From the NCBI GenBank assembly GCA_022711695.1, contig JAKLEJ010000140.1, positions 1 through 8,188 of the forward strand: a stretch of DNA of 8,188 nt, in the 5' to 3' direction. The number at the start of each line of letters is the position of its first letter. Within the stretch, counting starts at the first letter, position 1. The notes under the pieces are model-generated. The model was not told the DNA's origin. It ran no database searches and saw only the letters and a program-made list of their open reading frames with translations. The DNA comes from Verrucomicrobiota bacterium (GTDB lineage Bacteria > Verrucomicrobiota > Verrucomicrobiia > Limisphaerales > JACRJZ01). The position numbers and the translations under genes were made by a program. Shown here one piece after another: positions 5,401-8,188 of this stretch.

Positions 5401-7993
5401 GATCGATGGTCACGCCCGGATCCTCGGCGCTGCCGAACACCGCGCGCACCGCCGTCACAAAATCGGCCAACTGAAGGTCCGGCACCGCTCCGCCGGCGCC
5501 GTTCGTGCCCAGCAGGACCACCTGCCCAGTCTCGGCATCGACGGTGGCGCCCGTGATGGCCGCCAGGTCGCCCACAAACCCGGCCGCGCGGTTGAGCAGA
5601 ACCCCCCCGCGATCCAGCGAGCGGCCCATCTCCCGGTACTTCGAAAGGATGTCGGTGGCCGATCCAAACCCGCCGGAGGCGGGCTGCCAGCTCGAGGAGG
5701 GCAATCGGTCTCTGAAGCTGGAGGCGGGCAGCGGAATGCGGTTGCCGATCCACTCGCCGGCCCACTTCCCCACCCCGGCGGCGAGGGCGAAGGCGCCCTT
5801 CAAGGGGGTCAGCACGGTTTCGAGCACGGCCTTGCTTCCCGAGAGGAGCAGTTCGGGCATGGTCGCTCTGCCTCCCGCCCAACGCTGGGAAACGTCGTAG
5901 TAATCTTTCCACTTCAGCCCAACGTCCGCGAACTTCAATACATCGAGCTTCTTGAGCATCACCGGCGCATCGAGGCGGCCGAGGAATTCGCTGGCCGTCT
6001 TTGTGGCGTTGAAGTACTCGGGGCGCAAGCCGCGGCCGCCGGTCAGAAACGGCTGGGCCAGCCACTGTAGCGGCACGCGCTTGAAGGTCTCCTTCATGCC
6101 AGCATGCAGGAGTTCGCTCTGGAGCGCCATATCGGAGGTGATGCCGCGAATGCCGTCGTACCAGGCCCGCCAGACCTCCCCGTTCGAGAACACGCCGAGG
6201 CGGCCCCAGTCCTTTCCCTCGGGGTCGCTTCGGGCGATCGGGTTGTTGCGGACGTACGTGTAAGGTCCTTCGCCATTGGAGAAGCCGAAGGGATCCTTGC
6301 TGAGGAAGCGCCCTGAGCCTGGGTCATAATAGCGGGCGCGCAGGAAGTGAAGGCCGGTGACCCGCTCGAGGCGTTCGCCGCCAAAGAGCAACTCGTTGGC
6401 CGGGGGCGCTCTTCCGGCCCGGGTTGTTTCCCGGCGCAGTTCGCCAAAGGAATCGTACTCGCAAGCCTGGATCGTCTCTCCCGCCCGGTTTGCCAGCGCC
6501 ACGGTCGAGCCCAGGGCATCCTGGAGATAATAGAGCGCTTCCGTCTCTCCGGGCAGGAGGCCGGACACCCGCCCCAATCCGTAAACGTAGATCGCCTGGA
6601 CCCGCCCCGAGCCGTCCGTCTCCAGGAGCGGCTGCGAGCACTCGCGGTTCGGATCGTTAACGTACTCGGTGCGCGCGCCGTTCAGGATGCGGGCAATACG
6701 GTCGCCGTTGCCGTCGTATTCGTAACGAACCAGATTCACGCCGTCCTCCACCTGGACCAGCAAGTTGCGGCTGTCGTAGCTGTATCGAACGGTGTTGGTC
6801 GCCGTCACCCTGGACACGAGGTTGCCCATGGGATCGTAGAAATACTGCGCCACCGCGGCCCCGCCGGCATCGGTGACGGAGTCCAGCCGGTTCTCGCTGC
6901 CATAGTGGTAGTATTCCACCGCCGCCGCCAACGGGCCGGGGCCGTCCGGGTCGGCGCTTCGGGACAAGCGATTCGCGTTGTCGTCGTAGGTGTACTCGAC
7001 CGCGCTGCCATCGGGGTGCTCGGCCCGAATCAACTGGTCGCGCGCGTCGTAGGCGTAGCGATAGACGTTGGTCGCCATAGCAAGGGGACCGGGGACGTCC
7101 AGGGCCAGCCGGCGGATCGTCACCTGTGTCCGGTTGCCGTTGTTGTCCATGCCGTAGTGAAACGCGGCCACCAGTTGGCCGAAGGCATTCGTATGGACCA
7201 GGTCGGTGAGTCGGGCGAAACTGTCGTAGGCATATTGGCTGACGATGCCGTTGGGCAGCTGCGCGGATTTCAACAAGCCATCCGGGTAATAGGCGTAGGC
7301 GGTGGCGTTTGTGCCATCGGCCACCGTCTCCAGCCGTCCTGCCGCGTCATACCCGTAGCACACGGTCGCGCCGTGCGGGTAACGGAGCGAGGTGACCCGC
7401 CCGGCCGGGTCATAGCCGTAAACCACGGCGCCGCGGCCGCGAGGCAGGGTGATCCGGGTGAGCCGATCCAGGTCGTCATAGGCATAGGTCGTCACCCCGG
7501 TCGGATCCTCCAGGCGCGTGAGGTTGTCGTTGCCGTCGTAAGCGCAGCGGACGGTGTCGTTGGTGTCCGGGCCGTCCATTTCCACCAGCCGTCCCAACCC
7601 GTCGTGCGTCAAGCGGGTGACCCGCCCCAACGCGTTCGTGACCCACTGAAGGTGGTCGAGCAAATCGTAGCCGACGCACCTGCGGTCAAGCATGGACTCG
7701 ACCCGGACGATCTCGAAACGCGCCTGGTTTGTGCCTCCGGCAGGAGCCGCCGCCAGCACGAGATTGGCCCCCATCTGCAGCGGCGTCTCCAGCGACATCC
7801 TCACCCCGTTCCATTCATACTCCAGGCGGTAGTGGGCGTTGGTGGTGAACGGAGCCGAGAGCAGGCGCACGCGGTCGGGCGCGGCCGCCAGGCTGAGGGC
7901 CGACGCCAACAGGGCCAACAGCAGCCCCAGGGCCCGAGAACGGGCCCCGCCCCATCCAACCACGGCATGGATTCCGAGTAACGCTCCAGACAT
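2468..7993 (-). CDS. Exported RHS/YD-repeat protein with permuted (tandem) domain order
   Basis: This is one uninterrupted ORF of 1841 codons, numbered here from the ATG at 7993. Residues 1-38 form a signal peptide: an Arg-containing segment (GARSRAL), a Leu/Ala core (residues 22-38), and likely cleavage near A37-A38. YD repeats (YDxxGRL...) occupy about 105-444. The RHS core lies at about 485-594, with YYLQDALGSTVAL, RARYYDPGSGRFLSKDP (552-568), YTYVRNNP (578-585) and SDPEG. Residues 595-1099 lack YD repeats. Residues 1100-1299 resemble the N-terminal part of RHS proteins (RFYRSS, GPFGYGWD), followed by a second YD tract (about 1300-1734). The last domain (about 1751-1821) is a small beta-module ending in HFYRARV. 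RHS proteins form large beta-cages and may carry C-terminal toxins. None is visible here, so the role is unknown. The frame stays open upstream to the window edge, with a GTG at 8131, but the signal peptide position and unlike codon use (TTA, AGA, TCA) favour 7993. A GTG at 7963 is a shorter alternative. No clear Shine-Dalgarno sequence is seen. Confidence 0.93.
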   Translation of the reverse strand: MSGALLGIHAVVGWGGARSRALGLLLALLASALSLAAAPDRVRLLSAPFTTNAHYRLEYEWNGVRMSLETPLQMGANLVLAAAPAGGTNQARFEIVRVESMLDRRCVGYDLLDHLQWVTNALGRVTRLTHDGLGRLVEMDGPDTNDTVRCAYDGNDNLTRLEDPTGVTTYAYDDLDRLTRITLPRGRGAVVYGYDPAGRVTSLRYPHGATVCYGYDAAGRLETVADGTNATAYAYYPDGLLKSAQLPNGIVSQYAYDSFARLTDLVHTNAFGQLVAAFHYGMDNNGNRTQVTIRRLALDVPGPLAMATNVYRYAYDARDQLIRAEHPDGSAVEYTYDDNANRLSRSADPDGPGPLAAAVEYYHYGSENRLDSVTDAGGAAVAQYFYDPMGNLVSRVTATNTVRYSYDSRNLLVQVEDGVNLVRYEYDGNGDRIARILNGARTEYVNDPNRECSQPLLETDGSGRVQAIYVYGLGRVSGLLPGETEALYYLQDALGSTVALANRAGETIQACEYDSFGELRRETTRAGRAPPANELLFGGERLERVTGLHFLRARYYDPGSGRFLSKDPFGFSNGEGPYTYVRNNPIARSDPEGKDWGRLGVFSNGEVWRAWYDGIRGITSDMALQSELLHAGMKETFKRVPLQWLAQPFLTGGRGLRPEYFNATKTASEFLGRLDAPVMLKKLDVLKFADVGLKWKDYYDVSQRWAGGRATMPELLLSGSKAVLETVLTPLKGAFALAAGVGKWAGEWIGNRIPLPASSFRDRLPSSSWQPASGGFGSATDILSKYREMGRSLDRGGVLLNRAAGFVGDLAAITGATVDAETGQVVLLGTNGAGGAVPDLQLADFVTAVRAVFGSAEDPGVTIDPQPGFESNPNVAQLVHLFAGLEDTDMGWVLLEADRVMKTLAAERDNVLGFQVKSSVPGYKSMLQRWLEAAAADGTARASRFWFVPADVRLVRSAETNAFVFDRAAVQLLTESVYAGQGGADTNAEAFAQWFTGNYAAIALEEFAVYRYPSEGVDTAGPYAFRIFQRLEQAAKAIAFARFLYDNRIPIDFSWIDKVKLPGENTPRFVQTVQNERYQEVSGGVVHVVIYGGVSLETPNTYVYDNGAAADLRTNVLASRPGPLAQRWTVNFNGQDQTAVALSLNTRHVDGLDARADTDFACQTPGDAPFGLTRFYRSSEPAPGPFGYGWDCAPMKLEFARPEFFSSSRSLFGFLNGLREGEIRVVNRAGGRTSTFVSTLETERLAGLFFYSGLNADGLPDFSPGGSEAPDGSALAQDPVTLGYRWSMPNGTSAEFDRQGLLLRALDARGRAVSYVYDTNGLLVAIADPLGQTLRLSYDASNRVSRAAGLAGDEARYDYDADGNLAAVTRTREGTSSVTTYQYDTNHALTTVTLPGHFRDSQQVHDLMGRATALLDTRGNQFQSRFDPAAGRTEITDLDNGTSTVEETDFLGRPALLQDALGRQTRYHHFSFNRRQPDVVESPDPQRPLLFFEYDANGNVTEIADPVRGGDADGNGLDDHPVAMVYDARNNLVELRDARGIVTRFGYNEFGQRTWMTRAWGSPCEATTLWNYSPTTGFLMSRTDPSGVTTAFEYDALGNLTAQIVAPGAVASVTNRYFYDAFSRRVAREDGVGRRTSTVFNGRDQAVSTRLEAPSPLISTNLFDLATGRLLAEVDYNGNTNRFSYDPMTGDILRLSESGVGADLAYDRYGDLASITDPAGNTTEFLSDVLRRQTAVISRGRKAAAAPLSISRLEVKGGSIELTVANGVSTNSVVVEQTASLTAPVWTPTPGASLANLGGGVWLVTLPQPSSGQHFYRARVVSETDGREGVLGLAPKEARAP
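2792..4096 (-). repeat. Second YD-repeat tract of the RHS protein
   Basis: This encodes residues of about 1300-1734 with further YD units, such as YVYDTNGLLVAIADPLGQTL, YDYDADGNLAAVTR, EYDALGNLTAQI, FSYDPMTGDILRLSES and LAYDRYGDLASITDPAGNTT. No hyperconserved core follows. The tract stops at about ISRGRKAAAAP and changes directly into the C-terminal beta-module. An acidic loop with DADGNGLDD (residues 1511-1519) interrupts the units. Confidence 0.85.
4097..4696 (-). other. Second RHS N-terminal-type module inside the protein
   Basis: This encodes residues of about 1100-1299: VALSLNTRHVDG, LTRFYRSSEPAPGPFGYGWD, then a beta-rich stretch with INRAGGR-like text (VVNRAGGRTSTFVS) and YRWSMPNGTSAEFDRQG. 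In canonical RHS proteins an R-x-Y-x-S...G-x-F-G-x-G-W segment of this kind (DUF6531-like) stands at the start of the shell. Here it lies well after the core. The family assignment is by pattern only. Confidence 0.65.
4697..6211 (-). other. Non-YD segment after the RHS core
   Basis: This encodes about 505 residues (595-1099) with no YD repeats. The first part is helical and partly hydrophobic (LLLSGSKAVLETVLTPLKGA, FALAAGVGKWAGEWIG). The second part has recognisable blocks: MGWVLLEADRVMKTLAAERD, VPGYKSMLQRWLEAA, SRFWFVPADVRLV, AQWFTGNYAAIALEEF and IAFARFLYDNRIPIDFSWID. These recall a secreted-protein domain I associate with Planctomycetota/Verrucomicrobiota, possibly DUF1598-like, but that name is from memory and unverified. 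No toxin active-site motif was identified. Confidence 0.6.
6212..6541 (-). other. RHS hyperconserved core region
   Basis: This encodes residues of about 485-594. It contains YYLQDALGSTVAL, CEYDSFGELR, LLFGGERLERVTGLHFLRAR, then YYDPGSGRFLSKDPFGFSNG, YTYVRNNPIARSDPEG and K. This is the RHS-associated core that usually closes the beta-shell just before the variable C-terminal domain. DPxG occurs twice (DPFG, DPEG). The usual Leu after the last DPxG is Lys here, so self-cleavage at this site is uncertain. Confidence 0.9.
6662..7681 (-). repeat. First YD-repeat tract of the RHS protein
   Basis: This stretch codes for roughly residues 105-444 of the RHS protein (numbered from ATG 7993). Recurring units of about 20 residues match the YD/RHS pattern, for example YGYDPAGRVTSLRYPHG, YGYDAAGRLETVADG and YAYDSFARLTDLVH. 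In known RHS structures such units form the strands of a spiralling beta-shell. Copies differ in protein sequence, so these are protein-level rather than DNA-level repeats. The tract begins soon after the signal peptide, without the N-terminal module that usually precedes it. Confidence 0.85.
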
Positions 7994-8188
7994 AGGGCTA
8001 CATGGCGAGCGGCACAGTGCCAACGCCCGCTCGATCAAGTCAACAGAGAACCCCGGCCCTGAATCCGCACGTAAGTCGCCCTGTCTCACCAACCTCAGGC
8101 TTTCTCGAACGGGCAAGGGGACTGCGAACACGTGCGACGCGGATTCAGATGAGCCGGCCCGCGGCGCGGGGAATCCATGGATCCAGCG
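7994..8188. other. Upstream leader of the RHS gene, no convincing gene
   Basis: The RHS frame remains open through these 195 bases. The text it would encode (RWIHGFPAPRAGSSESASHV, then VRESLRLVRQGDLRADSG) has codon use unlike the gene body and would put the signal peptide in mid-protein, so I treat it as untranslated. It holds the inverted repeat at 8059-8148 and an 11-bp palindrome ggcacagtgcc (8011-8021). A -35-like TTGACT (minus strand, 8043-8038) has no good -10 partner. No clear ribosome binding site precedes the ATG at 7993. Confidence 0.5.
8059..8148. repeat. Imperfect inverted repeat, 14-bp arms, in the leader
   Basis: Left arm ctgaatccgcacgt (8059-8072). Right arm acgtgc-gacgc-ggattcag (8130-8148). 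The right arm is the exact reverse complement of the left except for the extra five bases gacgc (8136-8140). The arms are about 57 bases apart. As minus-strand RNA this would form an 8-bp stem, a 5-nt bulge and a 6-bp stem, closing a loop in which GUCCCC and GGGCGAC could also pair. It lies upstream of the RHS start. It could be a structured leader RNA, a dispersed repeat or the remains of a small mobile element. Confidence 0.7.

Noticed and set aside
2552..6070. Open frame of 1172 codons on the plus strand
   Set aside because: It lies opposite the RHS gene. Its length comes from the scarcity of stop codons in GC-rich antisense. Apparent repeats such as VVIDIGV/VVIVARL mirror the YD repeats.
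6347..7981. Open frame of 544 codons on the plus strand
   Set aside because: It lies opposite the first YD tract. It shows VV/AVV-rich periodic text produced by complementing the Tyr-Asp codons, not a real protein.
6212..7993. Classic Rhs toxin/immunity module
   Set aside because: The core is not followed by a terminal toxin domain, no small immunity gene follows, and the coupled downstream gene encodes a large exported protein.
8011..8043. Possible promoter: TTGACT -35 (8043-8038) or TGGCAC sigma-54-like element near the palindrome ggcacagtgcc
   Set aside because: At 17-base spacing the -10 position reads GCACTG, not a TATAAT-like box, and no TTGC follows TGGCAC at the sigma-54 distance.
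8132..8148. gtgcgac at 8132, like the 5' end of a group II intron
   Set aside because: The match is only seven bases, and no domain V-like hairpin or reverse transcriptase is present in the window.
8095..8178. Short minus-strand ORF of 27 codons (ATG 8178, TGA 8095) in the leader
   Set aside because: No ribosome binding site, basic low-complexity product (MDSPRRGPAHLNPRR...), and it overlaps the inverted repeat. A leader peptide cannot be excluded but is not supported.

Overview
The window is GC-rich and almost wholly coding on the minus strand. It most likely comes from a member of the Verrucomicrobiota. This is an inference from protein style: very large secreted RHS (YD-repeat) proteins, Ig-like domains with the 'YQWERDGVPLLGATNARL' pattern, an 'FWWKVS...DWTRG...WVDQVVF' beta-sandwich module, and a short 'LGGG..L..LP.P...FYR' module. 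All are common in large exported proteins of that phylum. No rRNA, tRNA or housekeeping gene is present to confirm the assignment.

Reading in the direction of transcription (right to left), there are three parts. (1) Positions 7994-8188 are a leader with no convincing gene. It contains a strong imperfect inverted repeat (8059-8072 / 8130-8148). (2) A single intact ORF of about 1841 codons (2468-7993) encodes an exported RHS-repeat protein. (3) A second exported protein starts at 2471 and runs off the left edge (823 codons visible, no stop). Its start overlaps the RHS stop as ATGA, so the two genes are almost certainly co-transcribed and probably translationally coupled.

The RHS protein has an unusual domain order. 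It starts with a signal peptide and YD repeats and reaches the hyperconserved RHS core in its first third. It then carries about 500 residues of non-YD sequence. After that it begins what looks like a second RHS protein: an N-terminal 'FYRS...GPFGYGWD' module and a long second YD tract, but no second core and no C-terminal toxin. It ends in a small beta-module, and a related module forms the first domain of the downstream protein. The downstream protein continues with two CARDB-like domains, an unassigned stretch, an FWWKVS-type beta-sandwich module and an Ig-like domain. The pair therefore looks like an exported, probably surface-associated, two-protein operon rather than a classic Rhs toxin/immunity pair. 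Its function is unknown.

The long open frames on the plus strand are antisense shadows of these GC-rich genes.
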